Shown one piece after another: positions 8,160 through 16,871 of a DNA stretch of 41,137 bases (position 1 is the first letter of the stretch; every line of letters starts with the position of its first letter). The translations under genes and the position numbers were made by a program. The notes under the pieces were generated by a model. That model was not told where the DNA came from and did not search any database. It was given only the letters and a program-made list of their open reading frames with translations. Source of the stretch: Tannerellaceae bacterium. Lineage in GTDB: Bacteria; Bacteroidota; Bacteroidia; Bacteroidales; Tannerellaceae. Location: NCBI GenBank assembly GCA_031271045.1, contig JAISWO010000014.1:1-41137 (forward strand), written 5' to 3'.

Positions 8160-9284
8160 TTAGCCGTTTACTTCTTTGTCGGCAGCTTCCATCAGTCCCC
8201 GCATATAGCCGATGGCGAAGAGGTTGCCCAGCAGTCCGTAGCTTGGGTTGGTGTTGTCTTCGTTGGTGAGGGTGGGGACGTGGTCGGGGCGGATGGGGCC
8301 TGAGAAGCCCAGTTCGTAGTAGGCTTTCATGGAGGCGTACATGTCGGTGATGCCGTCGTCGTGGTAGACCTCTTCGAAGTTGGTGCGGGTGCCCCGGACG
8401 TCGCGGAAGTGTACGAAGAAGATCCGGTTGCCGAAGCGGCGGATGGTGGCGGGGACGTTTTCTCCCATTGTGGCGAAGCATCCCTGGCAGAGGGTGACGC
8501 CGTTGACGGGGCTTTTGTAGAGGTTGATGGCCCGTTCGACGTTGTCGGCCGAGGTGAGTATGCGGGAGATGCCTTTGAGCGTGGGGATGGGGGGGTCGTC
8601 GGGGTGGAGGGCGAGCTGTACGCCGGCTTTTTCGGCTTCGGGGACGACGGCTTTGAGGAAGTATTCGAGGTTGGCCCACATTTCATCGGCCGGGAACTCG
8701 CGCCCCAGGCGGTTGAGGGGGATGTCTTTGGTGGCTTCGATGTCGAAGGCGGTGACCAAGGAGCCTCCCCGCGTGCGCCGGTCGGAGGAGGTGCGGAACC
8801 AGCCGACTTCGGGCATCCAGTTGTAGCATATCACCTTGACGCCTACGCGGCTCAGGTTGTGGATAAACTGTATGAAGTGGCTGATTTCTTCGTCTCTTCC
8901 TTCCAGGGCGAGCTTGGTGCGCGATCCGAGGGCGGGCGGGCCTTCGACGACGCAGAACTTGAGTCCTTGCGCTTCGTAGGCTTTGACGGTGGCGCGGAGC
9001 GATTCGAGGTCCCAGGGCATGGTGCCTTCGGGCAGTCCCAGTTGGCGGGGCATCATCACGCCGGAGACGGCGTATTGTATGCCCAGTTCTTTGGCCATTT
9101 GTACTTTGGGTGGGTTGTTGGGGCCTCCGTAGAAGAAGTCGAAGGCTACTTGCATCTTTTCGGTTTTTTCGTGCTTTGCTTGCGGGGCGGTTTGTGGGGC
9201 AAGTGCGCGAATGGGTTGCAGTCCGGAGGCGATGGCTCCCGTTCCTGCGAAGATGGATGTATGGATAAAATTACGTCTGTTCAT
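8160..9284 (-). CDS. Exported UxuA-family (D-mannonate dehydratase-like) TIM-barrel enzyme
   Basis: The protein has 374 residues from the ATG at 9284; an upstream ATG at 9332 only adds a hydrophilic stretch. The N-terminus (NRRNFIHTSIFAGTGAIASG) is a twin-arginine-like export signal. The UxuA metal site is visible in order: His227 in LALHPDDPP, Cys266 in TLCQGCF, His292 in VHFRDVRG and Asp334 in RPDH, with FEEVYHDDG between the last two. Mannonate dehydratase converts D-mannonate to 2-keto-3-deoxygluconate in glucuronate catabolism, normally in the cytoplasm. Members with a signal peptide may have a different substrate or act in the periplasm. It has its own likely promoter at 9330-9337 and starts the four-gene run 9284-4346. 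Confidence 0.86.
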   Translation of the reverse strand: MNRRNFIHTSIFAGTGAIASGLQPIRALAPQTAPQAKHEKTEKMQVAFDFFYGGPNNPPKVQMAKELGIQYAVSGVMMPRQLGLPEGTMPWDLESLRATVKAYEAQGLKFCVVEGPPALGSRTKLALEGRDEEISHFIQFIHNLSRVGVKVICYNWMPEVGWFRTSSDRRTRGGSLVTAFDIEATKDIPLNRLGREFPADEMWANLEYFLKAVVPEAEKAGVQLALHPDDPPIPTLKGISRILTSADNVERAINLYKSPVNGVTLCQGCFATMGENVPATIRRFGNRIFFVHFRDVRGTRTNFEEVYHDDGITDMYASMKAYYELGFSGPIRPDHVPTLTNEDNTNPSYGLLGNLFAIGYMRGLMEAADKEVNG

Positions 9285-9329
9285 AATGGTATGTTTCTCT
9301 GTAAAACCGAATGTGGCTTCTGCGGCGTC

Positions 9330-9337
9330 CAAAATTA
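9330..9337 (-). promoter_or_regulatory. Probable minus-strand -7 box (TAATTTTG) before the UxuA-like gene
   Basis: Read on the minus strand, TAATTTTG fits TAnnTTTG and lies about 45 bases before the ATG at 9284. No TTTG is seen at -33. It would let the enzyme genes be expressed separately from susC/susD. Confidence 0.4.
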
Positions 9338-9420
9338 GTGTAAATATGGTTTGTTTGCCTTGTTTGCGGGATGCGACCTTTGGTTTTACATTTATTTAAC
9401 TGTTATGTATGTATGTGGAT

Positions 9421-9535
9421 TGTCCACAGCGTTGTGGACGACCTGTCCACAACGTTGTCTACAGTCTGTCCACAACGTTGTCTACGATCCGTCCACAACG
9501 TTGTCTACGATCTGTCCACAACGTTGTGGACGGTC
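9421..9535. repeat. Five tandem 23-bp repeats built on an 18-bp palindrome
   Basis: Five units of exactly 23 bases start at 9421, 9444, 9467, 9490 and 9513. Each begins (T/C)GTCCACAACGTTGT or nearly so. The last unit holds the perfect palindrome GTCCACAACGTTGTGGAC, the first has it with one mismatch, and the three middle units have GTCTAC instead of GTGGAC in the right half. The block lies between the susD stop and the UxuA-like gene. The unit length is not a multiple of three, so it is not coding. It could fold into hairpins in RNA or be a regulator-binding array. Confidence 0.9.
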
Positions 9536-9550
9536 TGTGTGCAGTGAGCT

Positions 9551-11104
9551 TCATTTGCGCACGTCCCACCAGCAGCGATAGGTGAATTGTCCGACGAGGG
9601 TGACGTCGGCCGGCATACCCATCTGGCTCAGTGCGCTGAGGTAGTTGGGTTCGTTCCGTGTCTGTTCGCTACTGGCGTAGGGTATGCGGCGTGGCATGCT
9701 GACACCGTTGATGTTGGGCGTCAGGTCGGGGCCCCATTGGCGGAGGTAAAACCAGGCTTGGAAGGGGTCCAGGTAGTTGGCGATCCACAGTTCGCGCAGG
9801 AGGTTGGCTTCCGAGTAGGGGCGGAGGGCCAGGTAGGTGTCTGTTTCGTCGCCGGTGATGTCCTCTGTCCCGGGGAAGGCGCTGTAAAACGACATATTGG
9901 CCCGTACACCTTCGTTGTACATCGCTTCGGCGGTTCGTCCGCCGGTGTTCCAGCCTAATTGGTTGGCCTTGGCGATGCAGAAATACATTTCGTGTGCGGC
10001 GAGCCTTACGACGGGCGACGTATAGTCGAAGAGGTAGCGACTGGGGCGGGTGTAATCCTTCTGGATCAGCTCGTAGGTGGTTACCTGGACGTCCTGTCCG
10101 TGGGGGTATCCCTGCTGCCGGTCGAGGTCGTACTCCCAGGCTGTGTCGTCCCACCAGTAGGTGTTCATGATGCCGGAGTTGGGCACTGCCTTGTCGGCTT
10201 TGAGGCGTCCGCCGAGGATGACTTTGGCACGGGGGTCGTTGTCTTTGAGTGCGTCGACGAAGTCGGCTCCCAGCTTCCAGTACTTTTCGGGATCGTTGTA
10301 GATCATGCCGTAGGCTACGGGGTTGCGTTCCGAGTTCTGGTTATCGACGCAGGGTATGCTGAAGTTGTCGGCATTGTCGAGTATGACGCCCTGTGCGATG
10401 GCTTTCTCGGCATAAGGCCGGGCAGTTGCCGGGTCGACGGCTGCCATACGCATGGCCATACGGAGCATGAGGGAGTATCCGAACTGTTTCCACCGTGTGA
10501 TATTGCCTTTGTAGATGACGTCGTACTTCGTCCATACGGATTTGGAGGGGTCGAGCTGAGCGCAGGCTTCGTCGAGCAGTGGCAGGATGGCCTTGTAGAT
10601 GGATTCCTGGGTGTCGAACGGGGGCAAGAGGACGCCGTCGAGGTAGGCCGTTCCGGCTTCGGAATAGGGTATGTCGCCATAGACGTCGGTTGCCCAGGAG
10701 AAGACGGCCCCCTTGAGGATCTTGAGGATGGCGAGGTTATTGGCCATTGCCGGGTCGTTCTGCCGTTCCAGGACGTTGAGCAGGTGGATGACCATCTTTC
10801 CTTCGTTGCTGAACAGGTCCCAGGGCTCGTTGAAGTATTGTCCGTCGTACTGGTATCGGTCGCCGGGCATGATCAGCGAATGGGTAGCATAGTACTTGGC
10901 ATATCCTGCCGGGATGCGCAGGGCTGTCAGGGCCGAGCGCCGGGTATAGGTCACTTCGAGGTTGGAGAAGAGCATACCGATGTCTGCCGTCTCGTCGGTC
11001 ACCATGTATTTCGGGTCGTCCATCTCCGTGAGCGCGTCGGTATTGCAAGCAACCAAGGCCAGCAAACAGAGGGCGAGTCCGTGTAGATATATCAACTTTT
11101 TCAT
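9551..11104 (-). CDS. SusD/RagB-family outer-membrane lipoprotein
   Basis: The protein has 517 residues from the ATG at 11104 (an in-frame TTG lies nine bases upstream). A signal peptide ends in a lipobox (LLALVAC), so the mature protein is a surface lipoprotein. It follows the SusD-like_2 pattern: an early RRSALTALRIPAGYAKYY region, TPR-like helices (NLAILKILKGAVFSWATDVYGDIPYSEA) and the late LLRELWIANYLDPFQAWFYLR. It would bind glycan or another nutrient and pass it to the SusC partner encoded 21 bases upstream. The short C-terminus, ending TYRCWWDVRK, is usual for this subgroup. Confidence 0.93.
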   Translation of the reverse strand: MKKLIYLHGLALCLLALVACNTDALTEMDDPKYMVTDETADIGMLFSNLEVTYTRRSALTALRIPAGYAKYYATHSLIMPGDRYQYDGQYFNEPWDLFSNEGKMVIHLLNVLERQNDPAMANNLAILKILKGAVFSWATDVYGDIPYSEAGTAYLDGVLLPPFDTQESIYKAILPLLDEACAQLDPSKSVWTKYDVIYKGNITRWKQFGYSLMLRMAMRMAAVDPATARPYAEKAIAQGVILDNADNFSIPCVDNQNSERNPVAYGMIYNDPEKYWKLGADFVDALKDNDPRAKVILGGRLKADKAVPNSGIMNTYWWDDTAWEYDLDRQQGYPHGQDVQVTTYELIQKDYTRPSRYLFDYTSPVVRLAAHEMYFCIAKANQLGWNTGGRTAEAMYNEGVRANMSFYSAFPGTEDITGDETDTYLALRPYSEANLLRELWIANYLDPFQAWFYLRQWGPDLTPNINGVSMPRRIPYASSEQTRNEPNYLSALSQMGMPADVTLVGQFTYRCWWDVRK

Positions 11105-11125
11105 TGTGAACAATGTTTATCGTGT

Positions 11126-14100
11126 TTAGAAAGTCAGATTAATATTCAAGGAGTAGTTGCGCGTGGCCGGCAGGGCGAAACGTTCGAGGCCGTTATTGTT
11201 CAGCGTCGAGGCGTCGCCGTTGGGGAGCTTGTTGACGATGTCGAACAGGTTGCGTCCGACGAACGATAGCTTCACGTTCTGCACCGGTACGTTCGTCAGC
11301 AGCGACTGGGGCAGGGTGTAGCCCAGCGAGAGTTGCCGCATCTTCACGTAGGAAGCGTCGAAGAGGTTGTACGACACCAGGTCTCCCATGCCGTAGCGGT
11401 AGTAGTTCTCGAAGTTATTCCGCTCGTAGGGGATGTTCGTGTCGTGATCCAGAGGTACGTACTGTCCGGCAGCGTTCAGGTATACGCCTTCGATGGGGAT
11501 ACCGGTCTCGCGATAGCTGACGGTGCGTTTGCTATGCCCGCGGGCCGTCATGTCCCATTCGGAATAGGAGAAGACTTTGGCACCCCATTTGGCGTCGATC
11601 AGGGCGCTGAGCGTAATACCTTTCCAGGTGAGCGTAGTCGAGATGCTTCCCATGTGGGGGTGGAGGCCTGACCCAAGGATCTGCGGCTCGGAGGTCTTCT
11701 GCGGGAACCAGATGCCTCGGGAGGCGTTCCAGTACCAGATGGGCTGCCCGGAGGCCTCGTCGATGGCCTGGGCATAACCGACGATCGAGGTGAAGGGCTC
11801 TCCGACGATCTGCTTGGTCGCTACGTTGGCCGCATCGCCATAACCGCTGACCTGGAGTTCGCTGACGCCGCCCAGGTCGAGCACCTTGCTGGTGTTGTAG
11901 GTGTAGGTGAAGGTGAGGTTCCAGCTCAGTGCCTTCGTCTTGACCGGCACGAGGGTCAGGAGAAACTCATGGCCTTTGTTGCTCATTTGCCCCAGGTTGA
12001 CGGTAGCGCCGGTGTATCCGCTGGAGAGTGGCGTGCTGACCGAGACAATGTCGTTGCGCGTCAGCTTGTCGTAATAAGCATAATCAATGGCCAAGCGGTT
12101 GTTCAGGAAGCGGAGGTCAATCCCGGCTTCGTACTCGCGCGTTTCGTAGGGCATGAGGTCAGACTTGGGGATCGTCGTCGGCAGCGAGAGCAGCGGGTAT
12201 CCGGCATAGCCTTGGGCATTGGAAGAGTATCCGAACTTGGTCATATACGGACTGGCTCCTCCCCCGACCTGGGCATAGGAAGCCCTGAACTTGCCGAAGG
12301 TCACCCACGCCGGCAGTTTGAAGTGCTGCGAGAAGATATAACTCAAACCGATGCTGGGGTAGAAGATGCTGTTGTTGGCCGGCGAGAGGCTGGAGAACCA
12401 GTCGTTACGCCCCGTCCCGGTGAGGTAGATGAAGTTCTTGTACGACACTTCGGCGCTTCCGTAGAGGGAATTGATCCCGTACTCGGAGTACGACACATTG
12501 GTGGCCAGCACCGAGGCGTTGGTGACTTCGTGGTAATAAGGGATGGTCAGCTTCGTACCCGTCAGCCCGTCGCGGTTGCTGACGGAATGGTTGTAGCTTC
12601 CGCCGAACATGGCATTGACGTTGAAGTTGCTGATGTCCTTGTTGAACACGACAGAGTAGTCCGTATTCCAGCGGGTGTTCTTGTTGGTAAACTCATCCAC
12701 GCTTCCGGTTCCCTGCGAGAATTGCGTCGCTCCGTACGCCTCCACCGTCCGGGCTTTGACGACGTTGAGGTCGACGCCGATCCTTCCGGTGACATACAGC
12801 CAGTCCGTAATATCAAACCGTCCGGAGATGACAGCGTTCACGCGGTCCCTCTGGTCGTCGGCCTCGTTCTGGTAGCTGGCCCACCAGGGATTGTGGTAGT
12901 ATTCGTTCGTACTCCAGGGCAGCATATTGCCGGCGGCATTGGCTCCGATCTTTTCGGTGACGCCCTTGGCCCAGTCAAGGTCCCACATGGTCGGGATATG
13001 GCCCAGGGTCCAGACATACGACTGCGTATTGGGCCGGTTCTTTACCTTCATGGTAGAATATTCGAGTTTGGCATCCACCTGGAGTCTTTTCCCGATCTGT
13101 GAGGACGTATTCAAAGCGATCGTCTGCCGGTTCATGTCGGAGTTGGGCAGCGGCGATTGCTGTCGCATATCCGAGACGGAAAGGCGGTAGTTCTGGTTCT
13201 CTGCTCCTCCGGAGAAAGCCAGGGAGTTGTTCGTAAAGAATCCGCTGCGCGTGAATGCGTCCCAGGGAAGCTCGTGATAGCTGTATCCCCAAGGTACGGG
13301 TGTGGTATTGTCGGGATAGTAAGCTTCCGAGCCATCGTACTTGGCGCCCCATTCCTGGTGTGCATTGTATCCCCATCCGTTGACGGCAATATCGGGCTTC
13401 TTTCCTTCGATGCCGACGCCATAGGTTGTTTGCCGGTTGCGGAAGGGATTGACGTATTCTTCAAAGCCGAAGCTGCCGCTATAAGTAACGCCGAGACTTT
13501 GATCCTTGCGGCGGCTGCCCTTTTTGGTGGTGATCAGGACGACGCCGTTTGCCGCCTGCGATCCGTACAGGGCGGTTGCTGCGGCTCCTTTGAGGATACT
13601 GATAGTTTCGATATCATCGGGATTAAGGGTATTGAGCACGTCGCCGAAGTCGCGGTTGTTCCGGTTGAACGACGAGAGGCTGACCTGGATGCCGTCGATC
13701 ACGTACATTGGGTTGCTATCGCCGTTGATGGTCGTATTTCCCCGGATCAGCACCTTGGACGATCCGGCAATCCCGGTACCGAGGGTAGCAATATCCACTC
13801 CGGCAATCTTTCCCGAAAGGGAGTTCATGATGTTCACATCCGACGATTGCCCCAGCTCATCGCCTTTTACTTCGGCTGCCGAATAGGTCAGGGCTTTTGT
13901 CTGCCGCTTGATACCGAGGGCCGTTACGACGACTTCTTCCAACTGTTGCTGGTCTTCGACCAACGTAATAGTAATGGAAGTGGAAGCTGCGCCGACCCGT
14001 ATCTGTTGCTCCAGAAAGCCGATATAAGAAATCACCAGTACGGCATTGGGCGATACGCTGAGCGTAAATTCGCCGGCCAGGTCGGTCACTGTCCCGTTTG

Positions 14101-14605
14101 TGGTTTCTTTTTCCAGGATATTAGCGCCGATAATCGGCCCTGTCTCGTCGCTCACGACGCCGCGGATCGTGATCTTATTCCCTTGCTGTTGCGGGCGTGG
14201 GAGGGTAGCGGTAACGGGAGCGGTGCGTGCTTCTGCGATCTTCTTTCGCAGCGAGATGTAGTTGTCCCCGAAGCGATAGGTGATGTCGCTTCCATTGAAT
14301 ACGTCTTGCAAAATATCCGAGACCTTCCGGCTTTTGGTATGTATTTGCACAGAACGACCGGTATCGATATCCATGTTGCTATAAACAAAGAGATAGTCTG
14401 TTTGTTCTTCTATTTCCGAAATCAGTTCTTTCAGAGTCATAGCATCGTTGCTTATTTGCACAACTGCCGTTTGGGAATAGACTTCCTTGGCTTGCAGTTG
14501 TATCAAAAACACGAACAGCAGAAACGTGGATAATTTCATAAGGCGAGATACTCTCTTTAAATTAAGTTCTCTTAGTACATAGTAAGTTGTTGCCAAGTTT
14601 TTCAT
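11126..14605 (-). CDS. SusC/RagA-family TonB-dependent transporter with STN domain
   Basis: The protein has 1159 residues from the ATG at 14605; longer in-frame starts up to 14740 add no family sequence. Order: signal sequence (KLSTFLLFVFLIQLQAKEVYSQ, about 23-45), STN secretin/TonB N-terminal domain (about 45-120), carboxypeptidase-regulatory-like domain (about 143-220, GVVSDETGPIIGANI), a conserved EEVVVTALGIKRQ segment, plug domain (GKIAGVDI, VLIRGNTTINGDSNPMYVIDGI) and a 22-strand-type barrel ending YSLNINLTF. STN-containing SusC proteins normally signal through a FecR-like anti-sigma factor to an ECF sigma factor, yet no FecR gene lies nearby. It heads the susC-susD pair. Confidence 0.95.
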   Translation of the reverse strand: MKNLATTYYVLRELNLKRVSRLMKLSTFLLFVFLIQLQAKEVYSQTAVVQISNDAMTLKELISEIEEQTDYLFVYSNMDIDTGRSVQIHTKSRKVSDILQDVFNGSDITYRFGDNYISLRKKIAEARTAPVTATLPRPQQQGNKITIRGVVSDETGPIIGANILEKETTNGTVTDLAGEFTLSVSPNAVLVISYIGFLEQQIRVGAASTSITITLVEDQQQLEEVVVTALGIKRQTKALTYSAAEVKGDELGQSSDVNIMNSLSGKIAGVDIATLGTGIAGSSKVLIRGNTTINGDSNPMYVIDGIQVSLSSFNRNNRDFGDVLNTLNPDDIETISILKGAAATALYGSQAANGVVLITTKKGSRRKDQSLGVTYSGSFGFEEYVNPFRNRQTTYGVGIEGKKPDIAVNGWGYNAHQEWGAKYDGSEAYYPDNTTPVPWGYSYHELPWDAFTRSGFFTNNSLAFSGGAENQNYRLSVSDMRQQSPLPNSDMNRQTIALNTSSQIGKRLQVDAKLEYSTMKVKNRPNTQSYVWTLGHIPTMWDLDWAKGVTEKIGANAAGNMLPWSTNEYYHNPWWASYQNEADDQRDRVNAVISGRFDITDWLYVTGRIGVDLNVVKARTVEAYGATQFSQGTGSVDEFTNKNTRWNTDYSVVFNKDISNFNVNAMFGGSYNHSVSNRDGLTGTKLTIPYYHEVTNASVLATNVSYSEYGINSLYGSAEVSYKNFIYLTGTGRNDWFSSLSPANNSIFYPSIGLSYIFSQHFKLPAWVTFGKFRASYAQVGGGASPYMTKFGYSSNAQGYAGYPLLSLPTTIPKSDLMPYETREYEAGIDLRFLNNRLAIDYAYYDKLTRNDIVSVSTPLSSGYTGATVNLGQMSNKGHEFLLTLVPVKTKALSWNLTFTYTYNTSKVLDLGGVSELQVSGYGDAANVATKQIVGEPFTSIVGYAQAIDEASGQPIWYWNASRGIWFPQKTSEPQILGSGLHPHMGSISTTLTWKGITLSALIDAKWGAKVFSYSEWDMTARGHSKRTVSYRETGIPIEGVYLNAAGQYVPLDHDTNIPYERNNFENYYRYGMGDLVSYNLFDASYVKMRQLSLGYTLPQSLLTNVPVQNVKLSFVGRNLFDIVNKLPNGDASTLNNNGLERFALPATRNYSLNINLTF

Positions 14606-14833
14606 AACTTTGCAGTATTGAAAGTTGTTGATACATTTATTTATTATTTCTTTCTTGAAAATGATAGTGTCGACTTTCCGGAGGAGTGCGCCAACACTCC
14701 TCTTTTTCGTCATGTCTGTTCCGCAGTGACGGGTTTGCAACCTGTCCCTACAATCTACAATCCGTCTCCCGGCTCTGGGTATATTAGAGTTTAAATCATG
14801 ATTGAAAATGAATCAGTTGAGATTTTTTGTTTT

Positions 14834-14860
14834 AAAATTTGTTCCCAAATTGTTCCCAAA
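14834..14860. repeat. Left copy of a 24-bp direct repeat flanking the recombinase
   Basis: 14834-14857 differs at one position from 16871-16894 on the other side of the recombinase gene, in the same orientation. Inside are two copies of the 11-mer TTGTTCCCAAA in tandem (14839-14849 and 14850-14860). It could be an attachment-site core or a recombinase-binding repeat. Confidence 0.7.
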
Positions 14861-14971
14861 TAGGAGTTGTATGGTTTTCCTGCAAGTAAAGAACTTCATA
14901 ATACAATCGCTTCATCCATCTGCGTAAATGTAATACGCCATAGTGTTTTCGCGAAAGTAATGTATCAATGG

Positions 14972-15000
14972 AAACGCCAGTTGTTGGGGCGTTTTTTTTT
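14972..15000 (+). terminator. Terminator-like hairpin with T9 and no obvious plus-strand gene
   Basis: AAACGCC at 14972-14978 pairs with GGCGTTT at 14988-14994 across a nine-base loop, followed by an unbroken T-run to 15000. No plus-strand gene lies upstream. It may end a small RNA of the element, or protect the element from outside transcription. Confidence 0.65.
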
Positions 15001-15255
15001 GTGCCGTCAAATTCTGTTAGTTCATAAATTTCACGAGCGCAGATATTCCCTTTCGGATGAAGGCGCAACTTCGTTATTGAACAGAACGTCTGAAAAATCT
15101 TTTATACTCAAACAAAATTGGTTTGCAACAGTTTCTAATTCTTCTCCTTTCACGGCGTATTCTATGAAAAGGAAAAACATCTCTGTAATTTGTAAGTTTG
15201 TAAGAAACCCACTCTATCTTTTTATCTTACAGAATGTTATCTTCCTTACAAATTC

Positions 15256-15378
15256 CTAACAAAAATCCGGTTTGTTAGGTTTTTATCGGTGGTCTGTAAG
15301 TTTGTTAGGACTTTGTTAGAATTTTGTTAGCTCTAATAAGTGTTATAAATCAACAGATTGGTTTATTAACCTAACAAA
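15256..15378. repeat. Cluster of six TTTGTTAG motifs beside the recombinase gene
   Basis: TTTGTTAG occurs at 15271, 15301, 15312 and 15323, and its complement CTAACAAA at 15256 and 15371. The three copies from 15301 are exactly 11 bases apart, so they fall on one face of the helix. The first two form a 9-bp inverted repeat (CCTAACAAA and TTTGTTAGG). Arm-type binding sites of a tyrosine recombinase look like this; binding itself is inference. Confidence 0.75.
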
Positions 15379-15502
15379 CTAACATGATTTCGTCCAATTG
15401 TCTTCGAGTGACACAATAGATCCTTGCCATGGTCGGGAATGGTTCGGATTTCTCCGTTGAACCCGAACAAATAATTGGCCACTGGATAAACCCCTGGTTT
15501 AA

Positions 15503-16840
15503 CTAATCCAACAGGCTGACCAACTCCTTCTTCATATCCTCGTCGATCTCCCTGTATCGGCTAAAAGCCTTACTTCCTTCCTTGTGCCCGCTCAAAGCGC
15601 CTACCAGATTGGGATCTTTTACCTTTTTATAAATGTTACCGATAAAGGTTCGCCGTGCCATATGGCTGCTTGCTACCTCATACAAAGGCTTTTTTAGCTC
15701 TTCGTTGCTCAGCGGGTCAAGTATCGTAACTATCCGGTCTATCTCTGCCAATTTGAACGCCTTTTTTATCGCATCATTGTATTTCTGCTCCGAGGTGAAG
15801 GGTAACAACCGGTTACTTTCACAATGCTTATACTTTTCCAATATGGTTTTTGCCTTGTCATTCAGAGGAACACGAACCGTTATCGGATTGCCTTCTTTTG
15901 TCTTCCGGGGAATATATTCGATAGCGCCATTGACAACATTGCTCTTGGTCATTCGGTACAAATCTCCGATACGGCAGCCAATAAGACTTTGAAAAACAAA
16001 AATATCACGTTGAACTTCCAATTGCGGATATCCCGACAAATCTTTATCAAACAACTTGTCCCGTTCCTGAAGCGTAATATATACCGGTGTTCCGTATGTA
16101 CATTCATCAATATGGAATTGGTCAAACGGCTTATTGGTCGTTCTTTTCTTTTCATAGCACCAGAGAAAAAACGTACGGATACGACAGAAGCTATCTATCA
16201 ACGTATTTTTGCTTCTGGGACGTGGAGTGCGCTTTTCCGGTATCCGTTCATAGATCTCCGGATATTTTGCATGATAGAGGTGTTCATTCTCGAAAAAATC
16301 CCACATATCGTGTAATGTGTCAGCAGTGACAGTATCAATATCCAGCATAAACACTTTTTGACCCCGTTTGGTTGCCCTGACAAAAAGTTCATACCGCATC
16401 ATCGCCCTGCAGATGACACGGAAATTCTTTTTCCGAATCTCTGACAACTTGTGTTTGAGTATAAACTCCTCTAAAAGTTGTTGAAAAGTCGGTTTTGATT
16501 CCCAAGCAATCTCTTCTTCCGTTTTATAATTGTTTGGATGGTGATACCGGTCTAACATCTCATTCAACCATTCAGCATTAGCATCTTCATCATAGTTCTT
16601 TGTGATGAGAGAGATAATGTTCCGGATTTCATCACTCAATCCGACTTTCTTTTCATCGCTGATCAATGCCACCCTATCTTTGTAACCTTGCTTCTCCGGG
16701 CTCCAATGATTCGGATTGATAGTTAATTCACTTGCAGCTTTGAAGTCTTTTCCCTTGTCTCTCAAGCGGAAATAGATGGTTGCCTGACTATCGGTATCAT
16801 TCTTCTTTGCAGACTTTCGTATAAATGCTGAGACCTTCAT
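15503..16840 (-). CDS. Tyrosine recombinase/integrase (Bacteroidetes phage-integrase-like type)
   Basis: The protein has 445 residues from the ATG at 16840 (a GTG two codons earlier is less likely). N-terminal residues about 1-90 form an arm-binding domain (KVSAFIRKSAKKNDTDSQAT, YFRLRDKGKDF, LTINPNHW). A SAM-like core-binding domain covers about 110-210. The catalytic domain is complete: Arg290 in IGCRIGDLYR, Lys313 or Lys315 in RKTKEG, His393 and Arg396 in SSHMARR, His419 in LSGHKEGSKAF and the nucleophile Tyr429 in SRYREID. So it should be active. It is more AT-rich than the metabolic genes around it and lies between direct repeats. It could move its own small element or invert nearby DNA. 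Confidence 0.95.
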   Translation of the reverse strand: MKVSAFIRKSAKKNDTDSQATIYFRLRDKGKDFKAASELTINPNHWSPEKQGYKDRVALISDEKKVGLSDEIRNIISLITKNYDEDANAEWLNEMLDRYHHPNNYKTEEEIAWESKPTFQQLLEEFILKHKLSEIRKKNFRVICRAMMRYELFVRATKRGQKVFMLDIDTVTADTLHDMWDFFENEHLYHAKYPEIYERIPEKRTPRPRSKNTLIDSFCRIRTFFLWCYEKKRTTNKPFDQFHIDECTYGTPVYITLQERDKLFDKDLSGYPQLEVQRDIFVFQSLIGCRIGDLYRMTKSNVVNGAIEYIPRKTKEGNPITVRVPLNDKAKTILEKYKHCESNRLLPFTSEQKYNDAIKKAFKLAEIDRIVTILDPLSNEELKKPLYEVASSHMARRTFIGNIYKKVKDPNLVGALSGHKEGSKAFSRYREIDEDMKKELVSLLD

Positions 16841-16863
16841 AATCACTTAAATTTTGTTCACTG

Positions 16864-16871
16864 CAAAGATA
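16864..16871 (-). promoter_or_regulatory. Probable recombinase promoter, -7 box TATCTTTG (minus strand)
   Basis: On the minus strand TATCTTTG matches TAnnTTTG and lies 24 bases before the recombinase ATG. The 11-bp repeats at 16876-16897 sit directly upstream, over the -12 to -35 region, where a bound recombinase could repress its own gene. Confidence 0.6.

Larger units (their letters stand above)
14606..15502. other. AT-rich non-coding spacer between susC and the recombinase
   Basis: This 0.9-kb stretch has no convincing gene. It holds the susC upstream region, the left direct repeat (14834-14860), a plus-strand terminator-like hairpin (14972-15000) and the TTTGTTAG cluster (15256-15378). 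I found no TAnnTTTG box on the minus strand that would clearly serve susC, so its promoter is probably sigma-factor specific or lies inside the element. Two ORFs of 78 and 130 residues cover it on opposite strands. Neither has recognisable features. Confidence 0.55.

Noticed and set aside
9421..9535. Cluster of DnaA boxes or a replication origin
   Set aside because: TGTCCACAA differs from TTATCCACA at two positions, and there is no AT-rich unwinding region or dnaA/parA-type gene nearby.
9351..9581. 76-residue ORF with a repeated Pro-Gln-Arg-Cys motif
   Set aside because: It only translates the 23-bp repeats, whose length is not a multiple of three, and has no start context or family.
14832..15068. 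78-residue minus-strand ORF in the recombinase spacer
   Set aside because: It spans the direct repeat and the terminator hairpin and has no recognisable features; not listed as a gene.
14867..15259. 130-residue plus-strand ORF in the same spacer
   Set aside because: It reads through a terminator-like hairpin and T-run and has no gene-like composition or motif.
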